Positions 43,878 through 55,294 are shown, numbered from the stretch's first letter. The stretch: 64,000 bases of DNA from Clostridia bacterium (GCA_030625885.1 DAOUPZ010000016.1:29470-93469), one strand, 5' to 3'. Program-made: numbers and translations. Notes: a model not told the origin generated them from the sequence alone.

Positions 43878-43896
43878 GATCCGGGGCTCGTGGATC
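43878..43896 (-). promoter_or_regulatory. Hairpin in the rplM leader, candidate L13-leader RNA
   Basis: GATCC/GGATC close a GC-rich loop about 60 bases upstream of rplM. Firmicutes often have an autoregulatory leader here (L13 leader). The match is by position and a single stem only. Confidence 0.4.
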
Positions 43897-43919
43897 TTAA
43901 TGTTAAAAGACACAGAAAC

Positions 43920-43948
43920 ATTGTATTATATGGCTGTAACCTTGTCAA
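43920..43948 (-). promoter_or_regulatory. Sigma-A promoter of rplM-rpsI
   Basis: On the minus strand a perfect TTGACA (43943-43948) is followed after 17 bases by TACAAT (43920-43925), about 100 bases upstream of the rplM start. Confidence 0.82.
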
Positions 43949-43979
43949 GGCATTGAATCAAAAATTATTAATTTTCATC

Positions 43980-44198
43980 AATATTGACAAGGATCAGATA
44001 AAAAGCCATTCCTGGCAGGTAACAAACAGCAGGTAGCAGGTATGTTTTAGTTTGATATGTCCCCATTCTTGCATTAGGGTTTTATCCTTCCTCGTTCTAT
44101 TCTTTATCTTCTTCGTTCCTCGTTCAGCAGCCATAGGCTGCGTTCTTTCCTCATTCCTCGTCTTTTTATCTTTTCCTACCTGCCGCAGCCAAAGACTG
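43980..44198. repeat. Non-coding repeat-rich spacer between rplM and truA
   Basis: The 376-base gap between rplM and truA holds the promoter above and then a low-complexity stretch. It includes CAGCAGGTAGCAGGTA (about 44026-44041), repeated CCTCGTTC/CTTCGTTCC units at about 44090-44160, and CAGCAGCCATAGGCTGCG, a short hairpin. No open frame. It looks like a dispersed intergenic repeat. Confidence 0.45.
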
Positions 44199-44936
44199 CT
44201 AATATATCACTTTTACAAGACATAATCCTTTTGCTGGCGCAGTAGGACCTGCCTGTTTTCGATCCTTTGACTCAAGAATATCTTTGATTGTTTCAGGCTC
44301 TATTCTCCCTTTGCCCACTTCTAGAAGCGTTCCCACCATAATACGCACCATATTATAAAGGAAACCATTCCCCTTGAAGTAAATTTTAACAATTTGTTCA
44401 CTTTGCTCAAGCTTAATTTCTTGTATTATACGAACAAATGTCTTAACAGTGGATCCCGTGGCACAAAAAGCCCCATAATGGTGCTTACCTTCTAACAAAG
44501 CTGCCCCTTGTTTAATCTTCATAACATTAATGGTGTGAGATGTATGCACACTGTATAAACGCCAAAAAACGCTTGGAACAGACCTACAATCTAAAGTATA
44601 ACAATAAATCTTTCCTTGGGCATTGAATCGAGCATGAAAATCTTCATCTACTTCCTCAACCTGAAGTATTCGAATATCGTGAGGTAAAATACTATTTAGA
44701 GCAGGCAAAAAACGTTCCGTCGGTATAGAAGATAATGAATAAAAATTCACCACTTGCCCCAATGCATGAACTCCTGCATCTGTACGCCCGGCACCTATTA
44801 TTTTAACAGGAGACTTTTCAATCCGGCTTATGGCTTTTTCTAATTCTTCCTGAATTGTAGAACCATTATCTTGAATTTGAAAGCCGCTATAGTTAGTACC
44901 ATCGTAGGAGATTGTCAGCTTAATATTACGCTTCAT
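44199..44936 (-). CDS. truA: tRNA pseudouridine(38-40) synthase
   Basis: A 245-residue TruA. It has SYDGTNYSGFQIQDNGSTIQ near 9-28, the catalytic aspartate in GAGRTDAGVHALGQVVNF near 49-66, and FNAQGKIYCY and GNGFLYNMVRIMVGTLLEVG in the C-terminal half. It modifies uridines of the tRNA anticodon arm. Lies downstream of the ECF module, a common clostridial order, separated here by a repeat-bearing 195-base gap. Confidence 0.95.
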   Translation of the reverse strand: MKRNIKLTISYDGTNYSGFQIQDNGSTIQEELEKAISRIEKSPVKIIGAGRTDAGVHALGQVVNFYSLSSIPTERFLPALNSILPHDIRILQVEEVDEDFHARFNAQGKIYCYTLDCRSVPSVFWRLYSVHTSHTINVMKIKQGAALLEGKHHYGAFCATGSTVKTFVRIIQEIKLEQSEQIVKIYFKGNGFLYNMVRIMVGTLLEVGKGRIEPETIKDILESKDRKQAGPTAPAKGLCLVKVIY

Positions 44937-44950
44937 ATAATCAGTCCTTA

Positions 44951-45110
44951 TTAGCTCTTAAGAGTTATAAGTTAGCAGTTAGCAGTTAGGATCAAATTGT
45001 ATATTTCGTACTTTTTGATTAAAGTTTTTCACTTAAAATATACCCATAATCTATAATTATTGACTATTAATATATTTTATCTCTTCCTAACTGCTAAGAG
45101 CTAACTGCAT
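44951..45110. repeat. About 150-bp element with AGTTAGCAGTTAG inverted ends
   Basis: AGCAGTTAGGA at 44981-44991 reappears inverted at 45085-45095. Around these, TTAGCTCTTAAGAG and CTAAGAGCTAACTGC extend partial complementarity. There is also a tandem TTAGCAG/TTAGCAG. Non-coding, between ecfT and truA. Confidence 0.5.
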
Positions 45111-45131
45111 TTACCATTCATTTTTCAACCA

Positions 45132-45938
45132 CTAAAACATTTTTAGGTATCTTGTACCCACAGAAATAAAAATAATTAAACTCAATTCCACCATAGCTAC
45201 ATAATCATCTTTTCCAATAGATAGCTGCTTCATACGTGTTCTATTTTTTCCACCACGGTAACAGCGAGCTTCCATGGCTATGGCTAGTTCATCAGCACGC
45301 CGAAAAGAACTAACAAAGAGCGGAACCATTAAGGGAATAAGGCTTTTCGCCCTTTGAAGTATATTACCACTCTCAAAATCTGCGCCTCTCGCCTTTTGTG
45401 CTTTCATAATCTTTTCCGCTTCTTCTAATAGTGTAGGGATAAATCGCAAGGCAATGGTCATCATCATAGCCAACTCATGAGCTGGAACACCAAATCGTTG
45501 GAATGGTCGAAGTAGCCGTTCTACACCATCTGTCAATTCAATAGGAGATGTCGTATAAGTCAAAAGTGAAGTTGCTATAATCAATAGAAGTAAACGTAAT
45601 GACATATAAAACCCCTTTTGCAAGCCTTCCCATGTTGCAGTAAGGGGACCGAGCGAAAATATCAAACGGCCAGGATTCATAAAGGTATGTAATATTAACG
45701 TGAAAAACAAGATATATATGAGCGGCTTAATCCCACGATAAATCATTTTAAACGGTACATGTGATGAAGCGATCATTAGTGATGTAACCAATGCAACAAA
45801 TGCATAACCTACAAGATTATTAACAATAAAGAGAACAACAATCATGACAAACGATCCCATAATTTTTACTCTGGGATCTAATCGATGCAAAAATGAATTT
45901 CCAGGAATATATTGTCCAAGCGTAATATCTTTTAACAT
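45132..45938 (-). CDS. ecfT: ECF transporter transmembrane energizing component (EcfT)
   Basis: 268 residues, with DPRVKIMGSF at the N terminus and five or so membrane spans. The coupling-helix motifs ARGADFES and the later MEARCYRGGKNRT show the Ala-Arg-Gly signatures that dock on the ATPases. Together with EcfA1 and EcfA2 it forms the shared module for several S components. Overlaps ecfA2 by 7 bases. Confidence 0.93.
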   Translation of the reverse strand: MLKDITLGQYIPGNSFLHRLDPRVKIMGSFVMIVVLFIVNNLVGYAFVALVTSLMIASSHVPFKMIYRGIKPLIYILFFTLILHTFMNPGRLIFSLGPLTATWEGLQKGFYMSLRLLLLIIATSLLTYTTSPIELTDGVERLLRPFQRFGVPAHELAMMMTIALRFIPTLLEEAEKIMKAQKARGADFESGNILQRAKSLIPLMVPLFVSSFRRADELAIAMEARCYRGGKNRTRMKQLSIGKDDYVAMVELSLIIFISVGTRYLKMF

Positions 45939-46795
45939 AGCTCTCTTCCTTTAAGCATTTTTATTATTTCTCTTTTAGCGTCCTCAACATTTAATACATC
46001 CGTATTTATATCCAAACCTTTATTACGTAACAGAAACATCAAACGTGTAACATCAGGAACACCTAGTCCCACTGCTTGGAGCTTTTCCCATTCCCGGAAA
46101 ACTTCATGAGGCGTCCCATCTAAAATAATTGTTCCATTAGCCATAGCAATAATTCTTTTAGTATATTCAGCTAAGTTTTCCATACTATGGGAAACGAGAA
46201 TAACGGTTATTCCATGGCTTTTATGAAGACGCTTAATTTCTTCTAAAAGTTCATAACGTGATCTAGGATCAAGACCCGCAGTCGGTTCATCTAAAATCAA
46301 AACTTCTGGTTTCATAGCAAGTACACCTGCAATCGCAATGCGTCTTTTTTGACCGCCGCTCAATTCAAAGGGAGAATGATCTTTAATGGAATCATAATCC
46401 ATTCCAACTGCTAACAAAGCATTCTTAACTCTTTCTTCTATCTCGTCTTCGTTAACCCCAATATTCTTAGGTCCAAAAGCAACATCAGAAAATACAGTTT
46501 CTTCAAACAATTGATGTTCTGGATATTGAAATACTAAACCTACTTTCTGGCGAACTTTTTTTAATATCAGTTTACTACTATGTATATTAACATCATCAAT
46601 CTTAATGGTTCCTTGAGTTGGTTTTAATATGCCATTAAAATGCTGTATTAATGTTGACTTACCTGAGCCTGTATGTCCCATTAGACCAACAAATTCTCCT
46701 TCATTAATAACCAAATTGATGTCTTTTATTGCAGTTGCCTCAAGTGCTGTTCCTGCCATATAGGTATGCGTTAACCCTTCAATTTTTATGGACAT
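45932..46795 (-). CDS. ecfA2: ECF transporter ATPase A2
   Basis: 287-residue ABC ATPase: Walker [14 protein letters not shown] near 39-51, [13 protein letters not shown] typical of ECF ATPases, [13 protein letters not shown], and [13 protein letters not shown]. The A2 assignment rests on the order A1-A2-T and the Q-loop form. Overlaps ecfA1 by 10 bases. Confidence 0.93.
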   Translation of the reverse strand: MSIKIEGLTHTYMAGTALEATAIKDINLVINEGEFVGLMGHTGSGKSTLIQHFNGILKPTQGTIKIDDVNIHSSKLILKKVRQKVGLVFQYPEHQLFEETVFSDVAFGPKNIGVNEDEIEERVKNALLAVGMDYDSIKDHSPFELSGGQKRRIAIAGVLAMKPEVLILDEPTAGLDPRSRYELLEEIKRLHKSHGITVILVSHSMENLAEYTKRIIAMANGTIILDGTPHEVFREWEKLQAVGLGVPDVTRLMFLLRNKGLDINTDVLNVEDAKREIIKMLKGRELC

Positions 46796-47619
46796 AGACA
46801 GTTCACCATCTCTTCTAAGGATAATACCCCTTCTGGTACATGTATTCCTTGTTGTTTTAAAGCAAATGCTAACTCTGTCATTTGCGGCACATCTAATCCT
46901 AGTTGTTTTAGTTCATTAACTTGAGAAAAGATGGTTTTAGGGGTTCCTTCTTGCACAACTTCTCCTGCTGCCATCACAATAATTCTATCTGCCTCAATCG
47001 CTTCTTCCATATGATGTGTCACATGAATAACAGTCATACCTTTACTTTTATTAAGATCAATAATCGTATCCATAACTTCTTTTCTTCCTAAAGGATCTAA
47101 CATAGCAGTCGGTTCATCAAGTACAATACAGGAAGGTAACATAGCCAATACCCCAGCAATAGCAATTCGTTGCTTCTGCCCACCGGAGAGATGATGTGGT
47201 GCATGACGACGATACTGAAGCATATTCACAGCTTTTAAGGAATCCTCTACTCTCTTTACAATTTCATTTGAAGGAACACCTAAATTTTCTGGACCAAAGG
47301 CAACATCTTCTTCCACTATGGTTGCAACCAACTGATTATCCGGATTTTGAAAAACCATTCCCACCTGCTGTCTGATAGACCATAGCTGTTCTTCATTCCT
47401 GGTATTCATTCCTTTTATCCATACATCACCTTTTGAAGGAAGAAAAAGCGCATTAAGATGTTTTGCCAGCGTTGATTTTCCTGAACCGTTGTGACCAATT
47501 ATAACAACAAATTCACCTTCGTCAATAGAAATATTTATGTTTTTAAGTGCTATGGTTATCTCATTTTCATGTTTATATTCATAGCATAAGTTTTGTGTTT
47601 CTATAAGGGTGGGCATCAT
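46786..47619 (-). CDS. ecfA1: ECF transporter ATPase A1
   Basis: 277-residue ABC ATPase: Walker [37 protein letters not shown] in two family blocks, [25 protein letters not shown]. Two adjacent ATGs (47619, 47616) are possible starts, with only a weak GGTG site. First gene after the terminator that follows rplQ, so the ECF module may have its own promoter. Confidence 0.93.
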   Translation of the reverse strand: MMPTLIETQNLCYEYKHENEITIALKNINISIDEGEFVVIIGHNGSGKSTLAKHLNALFLPSKGDVWIKGMNTRNEEQLWSIRQQVGMVFQNPDNQLVATIVEEDVAFGPENLGVPSNEIVKRVEDSLKAVNMLQYRRHAPHHLSGGQKQRIAIAGVLAMLPSCIVLDEPTAMLDPLGRKEVMDTIIDLNKSKGMTVIHVTHHMEEAIEADRIIVMAAGEVVQEGTPKTIFSQVNELKQLGLDVPQMTELAFALKQQGIHVPEGVLSLEEMVNCLCP

Positions 47620-47653
47620 CAATCACCACACTTTCATACATTGCATTATAAAC

Positions 47654-47683
47654 AAAAGGGTCAGGTTACACGATCCCTGACCC
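47654..47683 (-). terminator. Terminator after rplQ
   Basis: Stem GGGTCAGG/CCTGACCC with a 10-base loop, followed on the minus strand by TTTT. It closes the long ribosomal operon before the ECF genes. Confidence 0.78.
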
Positions 47684-47701
47684 CTTGCTGCTCATTATAA
47701 C

Positions 47702-48040
47702 CTATATCAATTCCAAAACAACCATGGGGGCAGCATCCCCTCTACGGGGTCCAACTTTTAATATACGGGTATAACCACCTTGGCGATCTTCATACTTAGG
47801 TCCAATTGTTTCAAATAACTTTTTAACTACTGCTTCATCCATTATATAGGAAAGTGCTTGACGTCGCGCACTTAAATCACCTTTTTTGGCTAAGGTAATC
47901 ATTTTTTCAGATAATGACCGAATTTCTTTAGCTTTAGCTTCCGTGGTTGTAATACGGCCATGAGCTAAAAAAGAAGTCACAGCATTACGTAAAAGAGCAC
48001 GTCGCTGCCCACAATCTCTATTAAGTTTTCTATAAGCCAT
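47702..48040 (-). CDS. rplQ: 50S ribosomal protein L17
   Basis: 112 residues, short form typical of Firmicutes: [39 protein letters not shown], and the C-terminal [19 protein letters not shown]. Last gene of the alpha operon. Confidence 0.97.
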   Translation of the reverse strand: MAYRKLNRDCGQRRALLRNAVTSFLAHGRITTTEAKAKEIRSLSEKMITLAKKGDLSARRQALSYIMDEAVVKKLFETIGPKYEDRQGGYTRILKVGPRRGDAAPMVVLELI

Positions 48041-48055
48041 GTCTTGTCCCCCTTT

Positions 48056-49003
48056 CTACTCTTCGGTTTTCCTTAAACCTAATCCTAGATCTTCTAATTT
48101 CTTAATAACTTCTTCTAAGGACTTCCTACCCAAATTACGAACTTTCATCATATCTTCTTCTGATTTATCCACTAATTCTTCTACACTATTAATACCCGCT
48201 CTTTTAAGACAATTATAAGAGCGAACAGAAAGATCCAGTTCTTCAATGGTCATTTCGAGAACCTTATCTTCTTCTTCTTCCTCTTTGCCAATCATAATTT
48301 CCATATCGCCAACACTCTCAGTAAAATTTATGAAAAGCGTCAGATGTTCATTAAGAATTTTAGCGGCTAAACTAATTGCCTCGCCGGGCTCTACACTACC
48401 ATTTGTCCATACCTCTAAAGATAATTTATCATAATCCGTAACCTGGCCTACCCTTGTATCTTCTACTAAATAATTAACTTTACGAATAGGTGAATAGATC
48501 GAGTCAACTGGAATCACACCAATAGGCTGTTCTGAAATCTTATTGCGATCTGCTGGAATATAACCGCGACCTTTAGCGACTTCAATTTCCATATTCAATC
48601 GCCCATCTTCTTCAAGTGTTGCAATATGCAAATCTTGATTAAGAACTTCAACATTCCCATCACTCAAAATATCCGCTGCCGTTACTTCTTTAGGTCCTTC
48701 AGCTTCAATTCGAATGGTTGCTCTTTCACCCTCATATAATTTTAAGGCCAACTGCTTAACATTCAGAATAATATCTGTTACGTCCTCTCGAACACCAGGA
48801 ATAGTAGAAAACTCATGCAAAACGCCATCAATACGAATGGAAGTAGCCGCTGTTCCTACTAAAGAAGAAAGCAATACCCTTCGCAATGAATTTCCTAGTG
48901 TAATTCCATATCCTTGTTCTAAAGGTTCAACAACAAACTTACCATAAGTATGGTCATCATTCTGCTCAACACACTCTATTTTAGGTCTTTCAATCTCCGT
49001 CAT
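48056..49003 (-). CDS. rpoA: RNA polymerase alpha subunit
   Basis: 315 residues. The N-terminal assembly domain has [20 protein letters not shown], and a flexible acidic linker ([10 protein letters not shown]) follows. The C-terminal DNA-binding domain has [17 protein letters not shown] and [16 protein letters not shown]. The frame is open to 49072, but [10 protein letters not shown] at 49003 is the conserved start, with GGAGGG at a longish 12-base spacing. Confidence 0.97.
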   Translation of the reverse strand: MTEIERPKIECVEQNDDHTYGKFVVEPLEQGYGITLGNSLRRVLLSSLVGTAATSIRIDGVLHEFSTIPGVREDVTDIILNVKQLALKLYEGERATIRIEAEGPKEVTAADILSDGNVEVLNQDLHIATLEEDGRLNMEIEVAKGRGYIPADRNKISEQPIGVIPVDSIYSPIRKVNYLVEDTRVGQVTDYDKLSLEVWTNGSVEPGEAISLAAKILNEHLTLFINFTESVGDMEIMIGKEEEEEDKVLEMTIEELDLSVRSYNCLKRAGINSVEELVDKSEEDMMKVRNLGRKSLEEVIKKLEDLGLGLRKTEE

Positions 49004-49075
49004 ACTTGATTTTAACCCTCCTTTTCCAAGTTTCCTTGACAGTAGAGACAATAAACGGTGAGGGTAGTTCAATCG

Positions 49076-49702
49076 TTATCTTGAATATAACTCAACGATC
49101 ATATGTTCTTCAATAGGTGTATCAATTTCTTCACGAATAGGTAATCTGAGTATTTCACCACGATGTCCTTCTAAATCACGTGAAAGCCATTCAGGAATCA
49201 CTTTTTGCTCTGCAGCTTCCATAATTTCCTTAATACGTGGTACCTTACGACTATCTTCGCGAATTTCTACAACATCTCCAGGTTTAACAAGGAAAGAAGG
49301 GATATTAACACGACGACCATTTACTGCAATATGGGTATGTCGTACGATTTGCCGTGCTTCGTTGCGGGAACCTGCAAATCCCAATCGATATACAACATTA
49401 TCCAATCTTCTTTCTAAGATTTGCAATAAATTTTCCCCAGCAATCCCCTTTTGACGTTCTGCTTTATCAAAATACGCCCGGAATTGTTTCTCTAATAAAC
49501 CATAAATTCTTTTTGTTTTCTGTTTTTCACGTAATTGAATACCATACTCCGTTACCTTTTTGCGACCCTGTCCGTGTTGACCAGGTGCATAAGCCCTTTT
49601 GGCAACTGAGCATTTATCTGAATAGCATCGTTCACCTTTTAAGTAAAGCTTTGTGCCTTCACGACGACAGAGCTTACAAACAGGTCCTGTATATCTTGCC
49701 AT
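49076..49702 (-). CDS. rpsD: 30S ribosomal protein S4
   Basis: 208 residues. The N terminus [20 protein letters not shown] has CxxC and, with Cys in [14 protein letters not shown], forms the four-cysteine zinc-binding (C+) version. The S4 RNA-binding domain follows ([18 protein letters not shown]). Primary assembly protein of the 30S subunit. Confidence 0.97.
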   Translation of the reverse strand: MARYTGPVCKLCRREGTKLYLKGERCYSDKCSVAKRAYAPGQHGQGRKKVTEYGIQLREKQKTKRIYGLLEKQFRAYFDKAERQKGIAGENLLQILERRLDNVVYRLGFAGSRNEARQIVRHTHIAVNGRRVNIPSFLVKPGDVVEIREDSRKVPRIKEIMEAAEQKVIPEWLSRDLEGHRGEILRLPIREEIDTPIEEHMIVELYSR

Positions 49703-49723
49703 TTTTTAAACCTCCTCTCAAAA

Positions 49724-50122
49724 TTATACTCTTCTGCGTTTAGGTGGTCGACAACCATTATGTGGAACAGGTGTTACATCCCTGATCGCGCTCACTTCTA
49801 ATCCTGCTGCTTGCAACGAACGAATTGCTGCTTCTCTACCTGCACCAGGCCCTTTAACGTATACTTCAATTTCTTTTAACCCATGTTCCATTGCTTTTTC
49901 AGCAGCAACTTCTGCTACAGATTGAGCAGCAAAGGGTGTGCTTTTTCGGGAGCCTCTAAATCCCATTCCTCCAGAACTAGCCCAGGAAATTGCATTACCA
50001 TGGGTATCGGTAATGGTAATGATTGTATTATTGAAAGTTGATTGAATATGGGCTACACCACGTTCAATATTCTTTCGTTCTCTTCTTTTGGTTCTGGTTA
50101 CTTTTCCCTTCTGCTTAGCCAA
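49724..50122 (-). CDS. rpsK: 30S ribosomal protein S11
   Basis: 132 residues with [38 protein letters not shown], and the C-terminal [19 protein letters not shown]. Platform protein; part of the alpha operon between S13 and S4. Confidence 0.97.
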   Translation of the reverse strand: MAKQKGKVTRTKRRERKNIERGVAHIQSTFNNTIITITDTHGNAISWASSGGMGFRGSRKSTPFAAQSVAEVAAEKAMEHGLKEIEVYVKGPGAGREAAIRSLQAAGLEVSAIRDVTPVPHNGCRPPKRRRV

Positions 50123-50146
50123 CTATGTTTACACTCCTTTCATTCA

Positions 50147-50518
50147 TTAACTTTTCCGTCTTACGCCTACAGTACGTTTCGCACCTTTGCGGGTTCGAGC
50201 ATTATTTTTGGTATTTTGACCTCTAGCTGGTAAACCACGGCGATGACGTAAGCCACGATAACAACCAATTTCCATCAATCGCTTAATATTCATGGCTATA
50301 TCTCTTCTCAAATCACCTTCTACCATAAACTCTTTACTTATTACTTCCCTTAGCTTACTCACTTCAGCTTCAGTTAAATCTTTAATTCGTGTATCAGGGT
50401 TAATATTAGTTTGCTCTAAAATCTTTTGGGAAGTAGAAAGGCCAATTCCAAATATATAGGTTAGTCCTATTTCAACTCGTTTATCCCTAGGTAAGTCAAC
50501 ACCTGCTATACGCGCCAT
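50147..50518 (-). CDS. rpsM: 30S ribosomal protein S13
   Basis: 123 residues: [20 protein letters not shown], a helix-two-turns-helix region, and the basic tail [20 protein letters not shown]. Contacts tRNA and the subunit bridge. The upstream 160-base gap to rpmJ is AT-rich, with only a weak imperfect hairpin. Confidence 0.97.
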   Translation of the reverse strand: MARIAGVDLPRDKRVEIGLTYIFGIGLSTSQKILEQTNINPDTRIKDLTEAEVSKLREVISKEFMVEGDLRRDIAMNIKRLMEIGCYRGLRHRRGLPARGQNTKNNARTRKGAKRTVGVRRKS

Positions 50519-50682
50519 AAAAACACCTCCTCAATTGGATTAATTAACAATAAAACGCTTCAGTTAAGGATATCGTTATTGAAAGTTAAAGAATAATCAG
50601 AGGGTCGACAATCCTTTATCGTTCAATATCATCCCTTTTCTATTAACCAAATATAAAACCACTACAAAATCATCAAATTTAT

Positions 50683-50796
50683 TTATCCTTGACGTTGCTT
50701 GTGCTTAGGATTTTCACAAATAACACGAACTCGCCCCTTACGTTTAATGATTTTACATTTATCGCACATTTTTTTCACAGAGGGTCTAACTTTCAT
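50683..50796 (-). CDS. rpmJ: 50S ribosomal protein L36 (zinc form)
   Basis: A 37-residue gene: [17 protein letters not shown] with zinc ligands C11, C14, C27 and H32 in [12 protein letters not shown]. The C+ form is used when zinc is sufficient. GGGAGG lies close before the ATG. It sits between infA and rpsM in the usual order. Confidence 0.96.
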   Translation of the reverse strand: MKVRPSVKKMCDKCKIIKRKGRVRVICENPKHKQRQG

Positions 50797-50822
50797 ATTT
50801 ACGCCTCCCGTCTGAAAGCACC

Positions 50823-51041
50823 TTATTTATAACGGTAGGTAATTCTACCCCGTGTCAAGTCATAAGGTGATAATTCTACAGTCACTTTATCTCCTGGTAA
50901 AATTCGAATAAAATTCATTCGAATTTTACCAGAAACATGAGCTAATACTTTATGACCATTTTCTAACTCTACCCAAAACATCGCGTTAGGTAGTGCCTCA
51001 ATAATCTTACCTTCTATTTCTATCACATCTTTTTTTGACAT
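50823..51041 (-). CDS. infA: Translation initiation factor IF-1
   Basis: 72 residues, an S1-like OB fold: [60 protein letters not shown]. Standard length. The GGGGG site is unusually far from the ATG. Confidence 0.97.
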   Translation of the reverse strand: MSKKDVIEIEGKIIEALPNAMFWVELENGHKVLAHVSGKIRMNFIRILPGDKVTVELSPYDLTRGRITYRYK

Positions 51042-51062
51042 GTAGTTATTTCAGCCCCCTTG

Positions 51063-51356
51063 TTATTCGTCACCAAGATACTCTTTCTTCCATGCCAGAA
51101 TCTGATTTCTTATATCATCATCACTTATTCTTTTCTGTTTTTCAATTCTATCTTGAATTTCCTGCAAAACGACGGGATGAATGATGAGGTGTCGTATATT
51201 TTTCTTTTTAGGTTGAGACCATTGTCGGTAATCCCCATCACATACCAGTACATAGTGCTCCTCTAATATTCTTTGAACTATGTAAGTATGCCCATTGTCT
51301 CTTCCAGCCTGGGAGGTTACTATTTGACCCACTTTAATATTCTGTATTGTGTCCAA
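51063..51356 (-). CDS. KOW-domain RNA-binding protein (L14e/L27e-like)
   Basis: 97 residues: IKVGQIVTSQAGRDNGHTYI is a KOW motif near 7-26, followed by YVLVCDGDYRQWSQPKKKN. The start is a TTG at 51356 after GGGGGTGAG. This small protein is common between map and infA in Clostridia and resembles eukaryotic/archaeal L14e. A ribosome- or RNA-binding role is inferred only. Confidence 0.88.
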   Translation of the reverse strand: MDTIQNIKVGQIVTSQAGRDNGHTYIVQRILEEHYVLVCDGDYRQWSQPKKKNIRHLIIHPVVLQEIQDRIEKQKRISDDDIRNQILAWKKEYLGDE

Positions 51357-51384
51357 ATTTTCTCACCCCCTAATGCCAGCAGCT

Positions 51385-52146
51385 TTACTTTTTAGAATGA
51401 AGTGTTGTTAATATTTCTGGACCATTTTCAGTAATCACGACTGTATGCTCAAAATGAGCAGATAACGCGCGATCCTTGGTTACTACTGTCCATCCATCTT
51501 CTAATGTTTCCACTTCATATGTTCCTATGTTCACCATAGGCTCAATGGCTAGTGCCATTCCTTTTTTGAGTTTAGGCCCACGTCCTGCCGGTCCAAAATT
51601 AGGAATTTGCGGTGCTTCATGCATTTCCCGCCCAATTCCATGTCCAACATAGTCTCGTACAACAGAAAAGCCACATGGTTCGGCATACGCTTGAACAGCA
51701 TGAGAGATATCCGTTAATCGATTATGAAGCAGTGCTTTTTCTATCCCAGCCATAAGCGACTTGTAAGTAACATCTAATAATTTTTGAGCAGTAGGTGATA
51801 CCTTTCCAACTGGAATGGTAACTGCTCCATCGCCATGATATCCTTGATAGATTGCACCGACATCAATGCTAACGATATCACCTTCTTTTACAACTCTCTC
51901 ACGAGAAGGTATTCCATGAACCACTTCTTCATTAATTGATGCACAGATACTAGCAGGGAAACCATTATATCCTTTGAAAGAAGGGGTAGCATGATTGGAG
52001 TGGATGATATTTTCTGCAATTTCATCCATTTCTAATGTGCTCATTCCAGGTTCAATGACTTCTTTTAAAGTTTGATGAACCAATGCCACAATTTCTCCAG
52101 CCACTTTCATTAGTTCTATTTCACGGTTTGACTTTAATTCAATCAT
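51385..52146 (-). CDS. map: Methionine aminopeptidase, type I
   Basis: 253 residues. Metal ligands are seen in [18 protein letters not shown] (two Asp), [18 protein letters not shown] (His), AIEPMVNIG (Glu) and [11 protein letters not shown] (Glu). It removes the start methionine from nascent proteins. One base separates it from adk. Confidence 0.96.
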   Translation of the reverse strand: MIELKSNREIELMKVAGEIVALVHQTLKEVIEPGMSTLEMDEIAENIIHSNHATPSFKGYNGFPASICASINEEVVHGIPSRERVVKEGDIVSIDVGAIYQGYHGDGAVTIPVGKVSPTAQKLLDVTYKSLMAGIEKALLHNRLTDISHAVQAYAEPCGFSVVRDYVGHGIGREMHEAPQIPNFGPAGRGPKLKKGMALAIEPMVNIGTYEVETLEDGWTVVTKDRALSAHFEHTVVITENGPEILTTLHSKK

Positions 52147-52147
52147 A

Positions 52148-52813
<666 letters not shown>

Positions 52814-52834
52814 TTATGCGGAAGTTGAGGCCCC

Positions 52835-54109
52835 TTATTTCAAAAATCCTTCATAGTGTCTCATTAATAAATAGGTCTCAATTTGACGCATCGTATCAAG
52901 CGAAACACCTACAACAATCAATAATGAGGTGCCTCCAAAATATATATTTGGAATATTCGTGATCCCAATAATCATATCAGGCATAATGGCAATAATCGCC
53001 AAAAACACAGCGCCCGCCAAAGTAATTCGATTTAATACCCTTTGAAGATATTCAGCTGTAGGTTTACCCGGACGTAATCCAGGTATAAAACCTCCATTCT
53101 TCTTCATGTTATCAGCAATTTCAATTGGATTGAACATGATTGCTGTATAGAAGTACGTGAAGAAGATGACAAGAAAAGCATATAATATAATATATAATGG
53201 TTCCCCAGGAGACAAAATATTTTTAATGCTTTGCGCCCAAGGTTTATCAATAAACTGAGCAATGGTTGCTGGAAAAAGGAGTACTGAAGAACCAAAAATA
53301 ACAGGCATAACACCAGCTGAGTTAACTTTCATTGGAATATGCGTACTTTGTCCTCCATACATCTTTCTCCCCACAACACGTTGTGCATACTGAACAGGTA
53401 TTCTCCGGGATCCTTCTTGAATCATAACAATTGCAATAATAACAGCTGCTGCAATGATGACAAAAAGAAGTGCATTTAAAATATTGACTTCACCCAGTAT
53501 CACATAATTCACTACCTTAGCAATGCCACTAGGAATCCGTGAAATAATACTAGCAAAGATCAATAAGGAAATTCCATTTCCAATACCATACTCATTAATT
53601 TGCTCACCAAGCCACATAATGAATGTCGTTCCAGCTGTTAGAGTTATGATAATGAGAAATAATGAAAATCCATCCGTGCTTTTTAACATAGGTGATTGAT
53701 AATTTAAACCCCTAAGCCAAAAAGTAATCCCCGTCGCTTGAATCAGTCCCAATACTGCGGTTAAGTATCGCGTATATTGAGCCATTTTACGACGTCCTTC
53801 CTGACCTTCACGCGCTAACTGTTCCAGCTTAGGAATAACAACTGTAAGCAGTTGTAATATAATTGATGCTGTAATGTAAGGGTTAATACCTAATGCAAAG
53901 ACAGAAAAACGCGCCAAGGCACCACCTGAAAATAAATCTAGAAATCCAAGTAAACCACCCTGGCTAAATAATTCCTTCAATGCACCTGGAATAACACCTG
54001 GAACCGGAATATGTGCACCTAATCGATAGACTGCAAACATTGCAATCGTAAACAATATCTTTTTCCTGAGCTCTGAGATCTTCCAAGCGTTTTGCAGCGC
54101 TGAAAGCAT
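52835..54109 (-). CDS. secY: Protein translocase subunit SecY
   Basis: 424 residues with about ten membrane spans. The plug-region sequence RLGAHIPVPGVIPGAL near 30-45, SLLIFASIISRIP, RKMYGGQSTHIPMKVNSAGVM and GGFIPGLRPGKPTAEYL are conserved. Forms the SecYEG channel. Its ATG is adjacent to the rplO stop. Confidence 0.97.
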   Translation of the reverse strand: MLSALQNAWKISELRKKILFTIAMFAVYRLGAHIPVPGVIPGALKELFSQGGLLGFLDLFSGGALARFSVFALGINPYITASIILQLLTVVIPKLEQLAREGQEGRRKMAQYTRYLTAVLGLIQATGITFWLRGLNYQSPMLKSTDGFSLFLIIITLTAGTTFIMWLGEQINEYGIGNGISLLIFASIISRIPSGIAKVVNYVILGEVNILNALLFVIIAAAVIIAIVMIQEGSRRIPVQYAQRVVGRKMYGGQSTHIPMKVNSAGVMPVIFGSSVLLFPATIAQFIDKPWAQSIKNILSPGEPLYIILYAFLVIFFTYFYTAIMFNPIEIADNMKKNGGFIPGLRPGKPTAEYLQRVLNRITLAGAVFLAIIAIMPDMIIGITNIPNIYFGGTSLLIVVGVSLDTMRQIETYLLMRHYEGFLK

Positions 54110-54553
54110 CTATATCACCTCAACTTTTCCGCCTGCAGCCTCAATCTTCCCAGCAGCAGTTTTAGAGAAACCATGTGCCTTAATTACTAATGCTTTGTTA
54201 ATTTCTCCTCTGCCTAAAATTTTCACACCATCTTTAACTGATTTTATTAAATTCTTTTCAATCAGAACTTCTGGCGTTATTTCTATTCCTTCTTCAAATT
54301 GATTTAGATCATCTAGATTAACAATCACCCATTGCTTTTTGAAAATATTCGTAAAACCTCTTTTGGGTACTGTCCTAGTAAGTGGCATTTGACCACCTTG
54401 GAAAGCAGGTGTTCTTCCTACACCAGAACGAGAGTTTTGCCCTTTTTGACCTTTACCAGAGGTTTTTCCCCAGCCAGAACCTGTACCACGACCAACCCGT
54501 TTACGACTTTTCCGTTTTGCGCCTTCAGCAGGTTTTAACTCATGGATAAACAT
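54110..54553 (-). CDS. rplO: 50S ribosomal protein L15
   Basis: 147 residues: [20 protein letters not shown], the glycine-rich [20 protein letters not shown] segment, and [22 protein letters not shown] at 54553 follows AAGGAGG by 7 bases; the TTG two codons earlier is too close to it. Confidence 0.97.
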   Translation of the reverse strand: MFIHELKPAEGAKRKSRKRVGRGTGSGWGKTSGKGQKGQNSRSGVGRTPAFQGGQMPLTRTVPKRGFTNIFKKQWVIVNLDDLNQFEEGIEITPEVLIEKNLIKSVKDGVKILGRGEINKALVIKAHGFSKTAAGKIEAAGGKVEVI

Positions 54554-54593
54554 ACTCAAACCTCCTTTAATTTTTTCCCAATTTATGTTTTAA

Positions 54594-54782
54594 TTATGCA
54601 TCAATTTCTTCTACTTCTAAAAGATGAATCATTTTATTGATTTTACCACGTATATCTGGCGTATCATTATGTTCAACCACCTGGTTAATCTTTTTTAAGC
54701 CAAGTGAATGAACTGTCGCAATCTGATTCTTTGTGCTACCAATTAAGCTTCTTTTTAGCATAATCTTTAACTTCTTAGCCAT
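54594..54782 (-). CDS. rpmD: 50S ribosomal protein L30
   Basis: 62 residues: [20 protein letters not shown] and [20 protein letters not shown] are the L30 signature. Lies in the fixed spc order between S5 and L15. Confidence 0.96.
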   Translation of the reverse strand: MAKKLKIMLKRSLIGSTKNQIATVHSLGLKKINQVVEHNDTPDIRGKINKMIHLLEVEEIDA

Positions 54783-54793
54783 TTAGCTCCCTC

Positions 54794-55294
54794 CTAACCA
54801 AGCAGTTCTTCAACTGATTTACCTCTCAATTTTGCCACATCTTCAGCTTTTTTCATTTCCTTTAAACCTTGCATAGTAGCATTAACAATATTAAGGGCAT
54901 TGGAAGAACCCAAAGATTTGGTTAATACATCACGAACACCAGCTAATTCCATAATCGCACGAACCGCTCCACCAGCTATTACGCCAGTACCTTCGGAAGC
55001 AGGTTTCATAAATACTCTACCTGCCCCATAAACGCCAGTTACTTGATGGGGAAGCGTGGTCCCAACCATAGGAACATGGACTAAATTCTTTTTAGCATCA
55101 TCAATTGCTTTTCTAATTGCTTCAGGCACTTCGTTGGCTTTACCAATTCCAGAGCCAACATGACCGTTGCCATCGCCAATAACAACTAAAGCACTAAAAC
55201 TGAATCGTCTACCACCTTTAACGACCTTAGCTACCCGACTAATATGAACAACTTTTTCTTCGAATTCAAGTTTACTCGCATCAATCTTTGCCAT
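54794..55294 (-). CDS. rpsE: 30S ribosomal protein S5
   Basis: 166 residues: the N-terminal double-stranded-RNA-type domain with [20 protein letters not shown], and the C-terminal domain with [19 protein letters not shown]. Central to decoding accuracy and mRNA unwinding. Starts 36 bases after rplR. Confidence 0.97.
   Translation of the reverse strand: MAKIDASKLEFEEKVVHISRVAKVVKGGRRFSFSALVVIGDGNGHVGSGIGKANEVPEAIRKAIDDAKKNLVHVPMVGTTLPHQVTGVYGAGRVFMKPASEGTGVIAGGAVRAIMELAGVRDVLTKSLGSSNALNIVNATMQGLKEMKKAEDVAKLRGKSVEELLG

Noticed and set aside
43980..44198. CRISPR array or tRNA gene in the repeat-rich spacer
   Set aside because: Units are short, irregular and without spacers, and no cloverleaf can be formed.
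49354..49743. 129-codon plus-strand frame
   Set aside because: Antisense to rpsD.
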